64,000 nucleotides of DNA from Turnera subulata (Eukaryota; Streptophyta; Magnoliopsida; Malpighiales; Passifloraceae): positions 203,623 through 267,622 of the forward strand of contig JAKUCV010004874.1 in NCBI GenBank assembly GCA_028386065.3, given 5' to 3'. Numbering within the stretch: position 1 is the first letter of the stretch; the number at the start of each line of letters is the position of its first letter. Both the position numbers and the translations under genes were made by a program. A model generated the notes under the pieces. The model ran no database searches. It worked only from the letters and a program-made list of their open reading frames with translations, and was not told where the DNA came from. This document shows, piece after piece, positions 1-10,378 of this stretch.

Positions 1-517
1 GTCCACGTGCATACACGCTGCAATATGTCCATCGTAAATGACTATTTTTTAAAAAACATGCAAGCAAAGCTTCAAGCTACAGTCGCCGCCGTCATCACCG
101 TCGTTGCCGCCACTATCAGCCACCATCAACATTAATTTCTATAACATACTTCACAATGGAATTGAAATTCAAGAACAAGGGAAGAAGAAACCGCTACTAT
201 AAAGCCACATAAGTTGCAACTAATAAACACTCAAATAAATAATAAACTATTAACTAGAAGAGCAATTGAGAGACTGAAAGAGATAATAAGATGGAAGTGG
301 AAAATATGGGTGTTGGATTTGCAAAAATAGATCATCAGAATAAGAGAGGATGGGTTTGAAAAATAGGGGACGATGGTTACTGTTCATCACAAGAGTGTTT
401 GAAATTTGAAAGAGCTTATTTGTAGTACTTTTATCATGAATTAATAGCAGAGATAAAGTTTAATAGCAATTATAATAAGCCTCCAAGATACAAGGCCATT
501 TACTATTAGACTAGCCC
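1..517. other. Flanking AT-rich intergenic DNA, no gene seen
   Basis: No convincing reading frame, RNA gene or repeat boundary is visible. A short GCC-rich stretch near 80-125 resembles a trinucleotide-like run but stays open in no useful frame. The segment ends at the target duplication of the Mutator-like element that starts at 528. Confidence 0.5.
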
Positions 518-527
518 ATTAATAAAT

Positions 528-930
528 GGATTAAACGTTTTTTGTCCCTGTGTTGACCCTCAAAGTTGGAATTCATCCTTATGTAGGATTTTGGTCTCTT
601 TTCATCCTTCTGTTCACTCCTTTTGGTCAGCTCCGGTCGAAATCCGGCGAAAATTGTTGACGTGGCAAGTTTTCGATGCCACATCAGCTTTGTTAGGTCC
701 CACATGTCAGGGTTTAACCCAAAACTGACCCAGCTCCACCCGTCCCATTTCTTCTAACCGGATGACCCATTTTACGAATTTCAAATTTACAAAAATGCCC
801 CTACCCCACATTTTTGAATTTTTTAGTTGAAATTCCTAAATTATAATCCTTATTCTTAAATTAAACTTTTTTTATGAGATTAAATTTTTACACATCCCAA
901 TTTTTTACACATTTGAATTTTTTTCTCAAA
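528..930 (+). repeat. Left terminal inverted repeat of the MULE
   Basis: The complement of 3643-4029 aligns through this stretch, with shared blocks such as AAAGTTGGAATTCATCC, CACGTGGCAAG-like sequence and AATTATAATC. The arms are clearly diverged by substitutions and small indels, so the element is not recent. The inner limit is approximate because both arms fade into AT-rich sequence. Confidence 0.8.
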
Positions 931-944
931 ATTAATTATTACTT

Positions 945-1227
945 TTTTTGATAGTTCTCAATTTTTTTACCCACTACTGAATTTAAATTAAAAATTATAG
1001 TTACAACTAAATCCTTAAATACTAAACTAATTATTAATTAGTTTTTGATAGTTCTCAATTTTTTTACCCACTACTGAATTTTAAATTAAAAAATTATAGT
1101 TACAATTAAATCCTTAAATACTAAACTAATTATTAATTATTTTTTGATAGCTCTCAATTTTATTACCCACTACTGAATTTAAATTAAAAAATTATAGTTA
1201 CAATTAAATCCATAAATACTAAACTAA
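945..1227. repeat. Three-copy AT-rich tandem repeat inside the MULE
   Basis: A unit of about 97-99 bp containing GATAG(T/C)TCTCAATTT, CCCACTACTGAATTT and AAATACTAAACTAATT occurs three times in a row, with GATAG at 950, 1047 and 1146. Copies differ by few bases. It lies just inside the left TIR and has no counterpart beside the right TIR. It does not code. Confidence 0.85.
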
Positions 1228-1249
1228 TTCCCTACAATTGTTAATTATT

Positions 1250-2100
1250 TTATGTCTCTCTTCTACAATTTTTTTCTTCTTCTCTTCCTTTTCCCCTTTG
1301 CCGCCCCTCTTCCCCGTCAACCGCCGCCTCAGACCGCTCTCTCTTTTATTTTCCTTCCTCTCTCAATTTTATTCTTCCCTTCCTTCCACCGCCACCTCAC
1401 CTCCATCACCTGCATCACTCCCCCCTTCATCTACCTTGCTGCCGCACCAATCGAACCATTCCCTGACTTAGTCGCCGCCTTCATCGTTGTAGTCGAACTC
1501 GCAGCCACAACAAACCGCCGCCAGATCTCCTCTGCAACAAGTGTCGCCGCCGCTATGGGTGAACCAACACGCCTCCATCTTCTTTCGCTTCTTTGCTGCC
1601 GTTCGAAGCCACCGGTGCCTCCTCTGCTTTCATCCACCGCCGTTGCACGGAGAGTAGCAGCGCCAGGTGTGTGTTGTGGGTGCTCGATAAACCCGAATCC
1701 ACCGTAAACCAATAAACTTAAATCCACCATCAACCCAACAACACCCAACTCGATTAACAAATTCACAAACAAATAGGGATTCAATTAAAAAAAAATTGTG
1801 CTCGCCCTCAATAGTGGGGCCATGGCCACGCTTGCATTGAAACATCCCTCTCCAGTAGGGGAAGCAACTCGAGGACTGGTCTCTGCTCGCCTTCGCTGAC
1901 CAGTCAGGTGGCGTGCCTCGCCCGCGCCGACCTGTTCGAGCAAGGCGTGTTCGGGCTGGAGGAGGAGTTCCTGCGTGATGGACGATGATGACGACGAGGG
2001 TGAGAACGCCGTCGCGCAGCCGTTGACAGAACCGTCGTGATCAATCTGGGGATGGTGGTGGAGAAGAATCACGGTTGACGAAACCGTGGAATCGATCGGG
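1250..2100. other. GC-rich cargo segment of the MULE, possibly captured host DNA
   Basis: Base composition changes abruptly from AT-rich to GC-rich. The first part (1250-1710) is CT- and CCG-rich, like a plant 5' UTR or a low-complexity coding region. A forward frame of 151 codons runs through it (1252-1707) with a hydrophobic start and Pro/Ala/Ser-rich rest, but it has no domain I recognise. The second part (about 1805-2095) contains forward stretches that read like ordinary protein, for example LEDWSLLAFADQ and, in another frame, LFEQGVFGLEEEFL, followed by a Ser/Asp-rich tail. I cannot name the parent gene. The frame change suggests a decayed gene fragment rather than a working gene. Confidence 0.45.
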
Positions 2101-2352
2101 GAGGCGTGTGTATTTTATTTTTTTTTTTCTTATATCCAATTTGAGGAATTTATGGGGTATGCCGATTTGAATGGATGAGCTTGGTGGTGGTGCTTGGATG
2201 AGCTTGGTGGTGGTGGAGTCACTGGTGCTGTAGTGGTTACGTATGGCTGGTTAAATTAAATCCCTAAAATGTAATTTAAACAAAACATTGTCTTGTGTGA
2301 TTTAGTGGGATTTAATTTGCAGGTATTTTAGTGATTTAATTTGGGTAAATCC

Positions 2353-3581
2353 TGTTAGCCCGAATAGGCCTGAGAGGGGGGGTGAATCAGGCTACCCTTC
2401 AATCGAGGTTGGTTTCTGAGTTGGTTTCTATAGAATCACTTTGGTTTCTGAGGAACCAAATGGTTTCCTTACGGACCACGAATACACAGAACTAATCAGT
2501 GTTAAATGCACAAAGATAGAGAGAACAAAACAGAGAAAGGTTGACACAGTGACTTATAGTGGTTCCCCCTCACCAGGTACCTCCACTACCTAAAGGCCCT
2601 TCCTTTAGGATTTTAGAAACTCTCACTACCTTAGGCTTTTGCGGGATCAGCCTTAACCGATTACAGAAACCAAGCTTTTGCAGGCTAAGCTCAAACCTTT
2701 ACACACACAAGCTTTTGCAGGCTAAGCTCTAACCTTTACAAGTTTTTCCCAGGCTAAACTCTAACCTTTACTCAAATCAAAACCCTGATTTGAGGACCCA
2801 GCAATACTACACTAGTCTTGCCTAAACACTCTACCCTTTGTAAGAACTTGGAGAACAAGATTAAGCACAAATTCAAAGCTCTCAAGAACAGCAAGAACAT
2901 AGCAGGTATAAGCTCAATAATCAACTCAATAGCCCGTTTTCAAATGGCTGGGTTGAGGAAGAAAGATATGCAATGGCCTTCCTTATATAGTGCTTGAGTT
3001 AGTAGGGGTAGGTAGGAAGATCTTCATCCAACGGCTCTAAAGTACTCTTCAGCTCTTCATCCAATGGCTATGTGGTACAAATTAGTCTTCAGAGTTGACT
3101 CCACAATCCACTAGCTGGTATTGGGTTCATTTCAGGAAGTCCACTCTCCTTGCAGCTCAATTACTTGAAAGCATTCCATTTTTAGCAATCCGGGACCATA
3201 AGTGTGGACCACATGGTCCCCTTCTCATAATTTATCAAAGAGAGGTGAGAGACAAGGGTTGAAGACTTCTCTCCAGTGTTGGACCATTTTCTTTGCCCGT
3301 TGGAGTAGTTGGGAGTTGGCCTTAATTGCTGTATGGACCATTGGGACCACTTGGCCACTTACAGTTGGGGCCACGATGTTGACAGACAGGTGTGGTTTCT
3401 TCTGAAACCAAGCTGAGAAACCAAGCTGAAAACCAACCTGCGAGAAAACTCAACACAAGTATATATGGAAAAAATCTAATTCAGTTTGTTAGTCATCAAA
3501 ATCACAATATATCAACACACTAAACATGGTTAATTATGGATTAACACTAATTAAAGTATTAGACCCATGTTTAGGCTAACA
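2353..3581 (-). mobile_element. Solo LTR of family A (copia/Sirevirus-like)
   Basis: The 1229-bp segment begins TGTTAGCC and ends GGCTAACA, an 8-bp inverted terminus, and is flanked by the 5-bp duplication AATCC (2348-2352 and 3582-3586). It is related throughout to the LTRs at 14062-23647 and 24210-25326 but clearly diverged. No internal region or second LTR is present, so it is a solo LTR left by LTR-LTR recombination. The strand follows the related full element. A TATA-like CTATATAA lies on the minus strand at 2983-2990. The word GGTTTC or its complement recurs near both ends. Confidence 0.85.
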
Positions 3582-3642
3582 AATCCCACTAAACAAAATC
3601 CCTAAAATGTAATTTGGGTAATAGGTAAAAAAAATATATTTG

Positions 3643-4029
3643 GGAAAAAATTTTGAAGTGCAAAAAATTGTGTTGTGTGAAAATTTAATTAAGAAAATTA
3701 ATTTAAGAATAAAGATTATAATTTGGGCATTTTAACTAAAATGTTAAAGAAAATGTGGGTTGGAACATTTTTGTCGGGTTAATCGGTTGGAAAAAAACGG
3801 GGTCGGGTGGAGCTGATTCGGTTTTGGGGATAACGGTGACAGGTGGGACCCACAAAGCTGACATGGCTTCGAAAAACTTGCCACGTGTGCAGTTTTAGCC
3901 GGATTTTGGCCGGAGAAACCAAAACAAACCAAAAGGGGCAAACGCAGGGATGAAAAATGCCAAAATCTTTCACAGGGATGAATTCCAACTTTGAGGCCTT
4001 ACACAGAGATGAAAAAAATGCTTTAATCC
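3643..4029 (-). repeat. Right terminal inverted repeat of the MULE
   Basis: Complement of the left TIR at 528-930, ending CTTTAATCC directly before the duplicated ATTAATAAAT. It shows the same order of blocks (GACAGGTGGGACCC, AAAACTTGCCACGTG, GATGAATTCCAACTTTG). Confidence 0.8.
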
Positions 4030-4039
4030 ATTAATAAAT

Positions 4040-4533
4040 AGAGAATAAACCAAAATTGTAGAAAAGAAAAAGAAACAAACATAATTGATCAACTCAAACC
4101 TGGAGAACAGAGAAGCACCGGAACACACCATGCCATAGTGAAAAGAGAAGTAGATTCAAAAGGTGGTTTGACAACCTGAAATCCAACTATAGGAATGTAG
4201 CTATCCACTCACTTAAGCACTAGAATATGTTAACCCAACGTAACATATTTTTGAAACCACGCAGGCAATGCTTCCTCTTTTTCTAACTAATGGCATATGA
4301 ACACAACAGCAACCAACTTAAACTACTGTTTATAAAGCCATTCAAAATCTTTTTTAAAGGACAAAAAGAGGTGAATGGAATCTATCCCAAGTTCCAAACT
4401 TCTCTAACTCCCACCGTCATGCTCCCTTCACCGTCTCACTAAATAGCGAAGCTAGGTAGAAAACTCAAAGGGGTCAAAATAAAGGCAAAAAGGAGCCACT
4501 AAAATTCGAACCCAAGTTTCTTTAAAATCTAGC
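4040..4533. other. Non-coding interval, nothing recognised
   Basis: AT-rich sequence without a reading frame, inverted-repeat boundary or tandem repeat that I can support. It lies between the MULE target duplication and a degenerate copia LTR. Confidence 0.4.
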
Positions 4534-4920
4534 AATGTTATAAAATTAATGGAGAAATACGCTTCTTGATGATAATATTTCAACTTTGATGATAATAATA
4601 TAAATAAAGGAGCATAGGATGCACAAAATAATATTAATTAATTTAAGATGGAAAGGGGAGTTGAGAAAAGTATATAGAATGAGAAGTGATGAGAAGTTTA
4701 TGGTGAGATTTAAGTGTAGAAATGGAAAAAAATAAAGGTATTTACAGTTAGAAATGTAAGGATAAACAAATAAGTATGTTAGGTAAAGAAAGAAGATATT
4801 AAGAATAAGACAAATGAAATTTTGAAAGGTAAATGGCGAAAGAGATGAATCCAAGTGGGGGTTAGGTGTAGTGGTAAAAATCAATTTTACTGGATGTTAA
4901 TAATGACATTCACTTTCACA
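4534..4920 (-). repeat. Probable 3' LTR of a decayed copia element
   Basis: The minus strand shows a polypurine tract (complement of AGACTCCCCCTCG at 4921-4933) followed by TGTGAAAGTG, the typical start of a copia LTR just after the tract. The left end is set at a TG (4534) only because it would give a TG...CA segment of plausible length (387 bp). No duplication confirms it. The matching pol remnant lies immediately to the right in the expected order. Confidence 0.45.
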
Positions 4921-5059
4921 AGACTCCCCCTCGAATGTCATTGTACTTTGGATAGAATACGCTTATGAAGAACTGCCTCGTTAAAAACATTACCGAAAAA
5001 ACTCCAATGGGACAAAAACTTGGTGAAGGAAAAAAAATATAGTGTGTATTCTACTCTCC

Positions 5060-5640
5060 TTGATTTTGGTATCCCTTGATGTCTCGAAGTTGTCGCAAGT
5101 CAATTCTCTGTATCAACTTTTCAAAAGTTGAAGTGGGAAGTGATTTCGTAGAATCCGCTAGGTTGTCACCTAAACGAATTTGCTGAAATATCACAACTCT
5201 TTTGAAGATCGTGAGTGAAAAAGAACTTTGGTGATATATGCTTTGTTTCGAATGCCTTTGATTTATCTTTCCTTGAAATGGGCAATCCAGGCAACATTAT
5301 CTTCATAAATCGTCGTTTGAACATCTTTCTCATAATCTAATATACATGAATCTCGAATTTGTTGTGTCATCGATTTTAACCAAACACATTCTTGACTGGC
5401 CTTTTGTATAACCACATTTTCTGCATGATTTGAATTGGTAGCAACGATACGTTGCTTTGTGGAACTATCGCAGAACTTAATGAATGCGATTTGTCCATAT
5501 AAAATCTTTTCAAATACCTTCTCGATATAATGTGTCTCATAGAAAAAGATCCCATTCTTTAAATATGTAATTTGAAGACCTAGAAAAGGTTTTATCTTTC
5601 TAAGGTCTTTCATCTCAAATTCTATCTTTAAATAATGCAC
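5060..5640 (-). pseudogene. Copia pol remnant: end of RT fused to end of RNase H
   Basis: On the minus strand the reading starts with the late RT region of Ty1/copia elements (FEMKDLRKIKPFLGLQITYL, then ETHYIEKVFEK). After a short stretch it jumps to the RNase H end (ECVWLKSMTQQIRDSC, YEDNVAWIAHFKE). The segment that normally joins these parts, including most of RNase H, is missing, so this is an internal deletion. Beyond 5263 the frame is lost, but further C-terminal matches (KHISPKFFFTHDLQK-like and STKSLPTSTFEKL-like peptides) continue in other frames down to about 5060. No function is expected. Family assignment is firm; the precise copia lineage is not. Confidence 0.8.
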
Positions 5641-5689
5641 AGCTTTGGAGACTTCTCAGGAGTTCCAATAATAATTAAATCATTAAGAT

Positions 5690-6451
5690 TGATATGACAA
5701 AACCCCTAGAATCCCTCTAGTGCCACCTCCGTAACTATCTGATTGTCCTGATCTTCAATCTTTATCAAACTCGTCGTGTAATTCTCCTTCGCCTCCTAAT
5801 CTTTGCAAGGATTAGACAACAAAGAAGCTAGAACACAACAAAGATTTCTGCAATTCTATTCTTCATCTCCTAAACTCAATCAAGGGATAGGCAACAAAGA
5901 GATTAGAATTACTAGGAATTGAATAAACACCACAAGCAAAGATACTTGATAAGTAAACTGAAACCCTAATATAAAACCAAGAGAATCACTCTCTCAATAT
6001 TGATTGAATCACACAATCAAAGAAAACCTCAAAGGCAAATTTATTCTCAATAATAATGTTGTCTGAAATAACAAAGTATAAGACCCTTATTTATACTAGT
6101 TATGTCGGCAACACTTGACCTAAACCAACTAGTAATTGGACTCTTAATTCCTAACCCTAAGTTGGCAAAATAAGGCTAAAAAACAACTCAATTTTAACTT
6201 CTAACCTAGCTGCCCAAGTTGGCCACACATGTCCAAGTTGGACTAGATTTGACTTTTCTAATCCATTATTATAATGGACTCTAATTAAAACCCAAAAATA
6301 TAAATCCAACTAAATAAACTAAAGCCCACAATAATTAACCCCAATTACATGGACTTGACCCAACTAAATAAATAATTCAGACCAAAATTTTCCAAATCCT
6401 AATTATAAAAATTCGGCTCCATTAAAATAAAAAGAACAAGATATGTCGACA
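5690..6451 (-). repeat. Gypsy LTR, minus orientation
   Basis: A TG...CA segment (TGATATGAC to GTCGACA) lies directly downstream, on the minus strand, of a gypsy integrase end, where the 3' LTR should be. A minus-strand TATAAATA is present at 6088-6095. Parts (the TATA area and the TTTACTTATCAAGT block) resemble the LTR remnant at 9960-10362, which lies in the other orientation, so two related elements contributed. Ends are inferred from TG/CA and position, not from a target duplication. Confidence 0.55.
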
Positions 6452-6506
6452 TGGCCCACCAAGCCAGGGCTGATGTCAACTGGCTCCACAAGTGCTCTTG
6501 AGTCAA

Positions 6507-7155
6507 TTACTCCTTAATTGATAGCAAATTAATGGGCTTCTGTTTCAGCTCTTCTCCAAGCTTAATCATGATGTCTTCTTGCAACTCTTTTTTCGTTAAA
6601 GCATGAATGTGATGTAAGAGTTGATTCTTGTGCATCCTTGATCTTGCTCTTGTAATTGGTCCTTGAGGTAATGCCATGGCGCCATCTCCATCTCCATTGA
6701 TGCTTGAAGCTTGCTTGAGTGCATCATTGCCCCCCTCCTCTAAAGGATTCGCCCTCGAATCTGTACCTGCATTTTCAAAGGGAGAAAGATCAGCAACATT
6801 AAACGTAGCACTAACTTGATACTCACCAGGCAGATCAGTCTTGTAAGCATTATCACTAATGCATTCCAAGACTTAAAAAGGTCCATCCCCTCTTGGATCC
6901 AATTTCAATTTCCTTTGCCTAGGAAATTTTTCCTTCCTAAAGTGCACCTAGACCCAATCTCCAGGCTCAAATCTAACCAATCTGCGCACTCTATTGGCCC
7001 TTTGCGCCACCTTAGTGTTCTTCTCCTCAATGTGCTGCCTTGCCTTCTCATGTATAGACTTAATCAATTTAGCTTCTAGCGTCCATCTGCATTCACAACC
7101 TCTTGCAAAGGAATAGGCACTAAATCCAAAGGGGTTAGTGGGTTAAATCCATCAC
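6507..7155 (-). pseudogene. Gypsy integrase C-terminal region, truncated
   Basis: The minus strand encodes the carboxyl end of a Ty3/gypsy polyprotein. Reading from 7155 leftward it shows GFNPLTPLDLVPIPLQE, then KLIKSIHEKARQHIEEKN, NRVRRLVRFEPGDWV, FRKEKFPRQRKLKLDPRGDG, DNAYKTDLPGEYQVSATFNV and ADLSPF. This is the GPF/GPY-type module and tail that follow the catalytic core in plant gypsy integrases. The last 120 residues form an open frame ending at 6507; before that there is an in-frame stop and a frame change near 6870. Catalytic core, RT and gag are absent because the sequence is cut at 7156 by a CACTA end. No chromodomain is evident. Confidence 0.8.
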
Positions 7156-7791
7156 TGCAAAAAAGCGTCTAGTTTGTGGAGGTTTAACTGTAGAGGTTCT
7201 TTTTAACCGCCATTATTTGACATATATTATAGGGGTTAATAGGCTGCCACAATAATAGTGAATTTGTAGGGGTTCGCTTTGTATTTTGGAGGTTGGACCC
7301 TTACTATTATTTTACACATATTTTATAGTTATATAATAAAATATATTAAAACCAATAAAAATAAACATGGCGGACAAATTTTCCACTATTAGATTTCCCC
7401 CAAAACAACAAAAATAATTTTTCTTTTTCCCACCCAATACTCGCGCTGAATTAGATTTCTCCAAAATGAACAAAGTCACTTCTTTTTCCCACCCAACACC
7501 TACGCTCAATTCCTTCTCCAAATTCTTAATTTGAAACAAAAATCCCTTCTTATGAAAATCCCCAATTTTTTTTCACCCTAATACTGTATTCTCTTTCTCT
7601 TCTCTTCTACTCACTGCCACTGCCTCTTCTTTCTCTTCTTCTTCACTCTACACTACTGAAGTCGTCATCGTCTCTCTCTGCAACCGGGTAATCAGTTTTG
7701 ATGCTATATACAGGTTATCAGTTCTGATTTGGTTAAAGTAAGGTAATCAACATATGAATTATATAATTCACATGATACACTTGATGTAATC
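7156..7791. mobile_element. CACTA (En/Spm-like) transposon end
   Basis: The segment starts CACTGCAAAAAAGCGTC, close to the CACTA-type terminus, precisely where the gypsy integrase frame is interrupted. Subterminal repeats of the form (T/G)AGGGGTT or GGAGGTT occur several times in the first 170 bp, as is usual for this superfamily. An AT-rich stretch and a CT-rich stretch follow. The opposite end and any transposase are not found in the window. The inner limit at 7791 is where an LTR-like segment begins. Confidence 0.6.
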
Positions 7792-8072
7792 TGAAAATCG
7801 GGGGTGTGTATTTCCCTTGAATGATTGGTTGAATTACAGAGAAAAGAGGGTGTGAACAGTACCCCGGCTCTAGCTATCTAGGTTACATTGTACCCATAAA
7901 ATGGGCCTTAGGGGGTATTTATAGAGCAGGTGCCTTGTAGACGGGCTTTTTGGACAAATTGGGCTTGATGGGCTCGGACTCGGTCTTCGGGCCTAGGCTC
8001 GTTGGGCTTTGACTCGGTCTTCGGCCCCGGGCTCTCCCGGTAGTGGGACCGGCGGGTATAGTAAATATATCA
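7792..8072 (-). repeat. Short copia-type LTR (probable)
   Basis: The TG...CA segment (TGAAAATCGGG to AATATATCA) is followed on its right by a pyrimidine tract (GCCCCCCAAATGG) that would be the polypurine tract of a minus-strand element. The next 150 bp contain the block CTGCCTCGTTAAAAACC, also seen in the copia remnant at about 4979-4995. The ends are not confirmed by a duplication. Confidence 0.4.
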
Positions 8073-9740
8073 GTAGCCCCCCAAATGGCCGGGCTTGCTT
8101 GTATACATGGGCATTTGGACCCTGTCGGCATCGGCATAAATAGAATACACTTTGGAAATACTGCCTCGTTAAAAACCTTATCAGGAAAAACCCAGTGGGA
8201 AAAAAACCCGATGAAGGGAAAAAGAGTGCAGTGTGTATCCCCTTTTATGCGTATCGGAGTTTATTGAGATCCTGAATGCGCTGTTATCTGATCCTCCAGA
8301 GCCTCAGTTGGAGAATGTGATCGTTCCTCGACGGCCTCCTGTCAGAGAATGGGAATACCTCTTAGCTCCCGAGGTCCTTCTTAGTAGAGAGGATCCTGCT
8401 TTGAAAATGTCTCTTCTTGTTGGACATGTTATTCTCGCCAGTTTGAGCATCTATTGTTTTATTGTGCCTGTGCACCTTTCATGTATGCTTGACTTTTGAT
8501 GATTCAGGGCACCTGTAATTTCTATTGAAGTAGGTATCTCTATCCCTTGCTTTATAGCTAACCTGAGAACCTCAACCTGCGCTCGATTTTTTACGAACCT
8601 GTATTCTTCGGAACCTCGTCCGGTCCTTCATGTATTTTGGTTTTTGAACCTCGCTCGTCATTTAACTAATCAGGGTACCTATAATCCTAATTAAACTGGG
8701 GTACCTATATCCTTTACAGGTTCTTTTGCTAACCTGAGGACCTCCGCCATGGGCTTGTCGTTTGAGAACCTGGCTCCTCTAGCCCTTCTTTTATGTCATA
8801 GTGAACCTAGCACCTCTGGCTCCTTGTAATTTGTGATTTTGGCTCATCTTGCCTTCCGTATGCCTGCTTGAGGGCCTCCAACTTCTATTTGTATGCCTAG
8901 GACTTTGGTGTATTCCGTCCTGGACAAATGATATGGAAAATTTAAGGGCCTTTAGACCCTGCGGTTCCTGTTCTAGTTTTTTTCAACTCCAGCATCTGCA
9001 CTTTGTTAGTAGGCTCACGTTCTGCGGGTGGTTCCAGCTCCCGAACCACTTGGAGTTGTTCATTCTTAAGCTCCACATGACCTCTTTCCAGGACATCGGC
9101 GGGATTTTTGACTTTGACAGTTATTTTCTTTTCCGAATCCTCTGGTCCGTTTTCTCCTTTGTGCCATATCGTTAACTTTATTTTTCTAAATTTGAAGTTG
9201 CCCTTTTGGGGGTGATGAACCTCGTTCTTTTTCAGCTTCTCCCATCTTTTGTGGGTCTATCTTTATGTTGGAGAGTTCCTACCTCTCTAGGTGTCTTCTT
9301 TCCATAATTAGGTCCTCCAGGCGACCTCACGGTATCTAGGTCCAGCCCCCGGTATTGTTTCTTATAGGTTCGGTTTTGGTACCTTTATGTAGTTTAGCTT
9401 CTGGTTCCTGTATTGGGTTGGTTTGTATCATTAGTAGGTTCCAAGTACTCTTTCCTCTTTCGCTGCGGTTTGGCAAGCTTTGTGATTTGATCCTATGTTT
9501 GGAGATTAGGGCCTCTTGTTTTGCCCATTATAATTGGGCGAGCCCCTCACTCAGCTGGTTCTATTGAAGTAATTGTGACTCTTGTTGGGCTCCCTTTGCC
9601 TGTAGCCTCTATATCTAGGTCCTGCATTGAATTGCTGCAGTGAGCCTCTGCTTCCTATGCACTAGAGACTCTTCCTTTCGTTATAGTTTTGTGAGCTTCT
9701 ATCATCGGCTCCTGTATAAGACATGGGCTGAAGGGCCTTA
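8073..9740. mobile_element. Non-coding internal region of an LTR element (LARD-like), tentative
   Basis: No reading frame of this 1.7-kb stretch resembles a known protein. After the copia-like 3' block (to about 8250), the sequence is rich in the word GAACCT or AACCT(C/G) (for example near 8561-8582, 8596, 8611, 8645, 8730, 8765 and 8803) and in CTCC/TCCTG phrases. It may be the internal region of a large non-autonomous retrotransposon. A right-hand LTR was not found, so this remains a guess from position. Confidence 0.25.
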
Positions 9741-9959
9741 GCTTTGGGATAAACAACCCTTAAGCTTTTCAAAGGTACCCGGGCAGCCTCCACGTCAGGA
9801 GGTGCCTGACCAGGGGTATACGTTTGGCCTGTCCATGCAATCTCGGGGTATATGCCCGGCCAAAAAAATGTCGGGGTACCAAATTGGCCAAACCACTAAA
9901 CACGGGGGCCCAAAAACCCAAAAACCCTAAAAAAAAAATAATGTCTTTCAATTTGGCCG
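9741..9959. other. Non-coding interval, nothing recognised
   Basis: GC-rich then A-rich sequence with CCGGCCAAA- and GGGGTA-type phrases. No frame, repeat end or RNA gene is evident. It may belong to the LTR remnant that follows. Confidence 0.3.
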
Positions 9960-10362
9960 ACTTAGGAATTTTAGTATTATTTTAGCTTACAAGTCCAAGT
10001 AGGTTTAGTATTAGACTAGTAGTATAAATAAGACCTTTGGAGTTCATATTTTAGATACATTATTCTTGCTATTTGATAATAAAAGTTTGAGGTTTTCTTA
10101 CCTTGGTTATTTGTAAGTTAGAATTGATTTCTTCTTGTTTATTTGAAGGATTGTGTTTACTTATCAAGTGATTGATTTGCTTATGGCGTATTCAAGATTC
10201 CTAGCTTTTATTACTCTATTGTTGCTTAACAACTTTGCTTTGTTTTGAGGTGATAGAGGTAATTGCTGAAACCCTAATTTGGTTGAATTGGTTACTGATC
10301 TTGGAGACTTTGATTGATTTGGATATACTATCTAGCTTTGTTCTGGTAGTGTTGCCGTATCA
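9960..10362 (+). repeat. 3' part of a gypsy LTR, plus orientation
   Basis: The segment contains TATAAATA near 10024 and ends GTATCA immediately before a primer-binding-site-like sequence, which fits the right end of a 5' LTR. It resembles the minus-strand LTR at 5690-6451 in its TATA and TTACTTATCAAGT regions. The left end of this LTR is not defined. Confidence 0.5.
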
Positions 10363-10365
10363 TTT

Positions 10366-10378
10366 TGGTAGCGGAACC
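10366..10378 (+). other. Primer-binding site
   Basis: TGGTAGCGGAACC follows the LTR end by three bases. It resembles the complement of the 3' end of initiator tRNA-Met (TGGTATCAGAGCC) with substitutions. The same TGGTAGCGGA-type variant occurs beside other LTRs in this window. Confidence 0.5.

Larger units (their letters stand above)
528..4029. mobile_element. Mutator-like element (MULE), non-autonomous, with cargo
   Basis: Two long terminal inverted repeats of about 390-400 bp face each other. The element starts GGATTAAAC and ends with the imperfect complement CTTTAATCC. It is flanked by a perfect 10-bp direct repeat ATTAATAAAT (518-527 and 4030-4039), the duplication length expected for Mutator-like transposition. 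No MURA-type transposase is present, so it must have moved in trans. Between the TIRs lie a tandem AT-rich repeat, a GC-rich segment (about 1250-2100) that looks foreign to the AT-rich shell, and a solo LTR (2353-3581) that arrived later. Without the LTR and one copy of its duplication the element would be about 2.27 kb. Non-autonomous MULEs carrying host-like segments are called Pack-MULEs; the cargo's origin here is inference. Confidence 0.85.

Noticed and set aside
1252..1707. Open frame of 151 codons with hydrophobic start
   Set aside because: Low-complexity CT/CCG-rich sequence inside a MULE with no recognisable domain. It is reported only as cargo.
4440..4520. tRNA-like sequence ending TTCGAACCC
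   Set aside because: No acceptor stem or D-arm could be matched upstream.
4546..4884. Minus-strand frame rich in Phe, Ile and Leu resembling a membrane protein
   Set aside because: AT-rich sequence in a probable copia LTR. The hydrophobic composition follows from T-rich codons.
8073..9740. Host gene in the GC-richer stretch at 8-9.7 kb
   Set aside because: All frames are short, no domain is recognised, and copia LTR-like blocks flank it.
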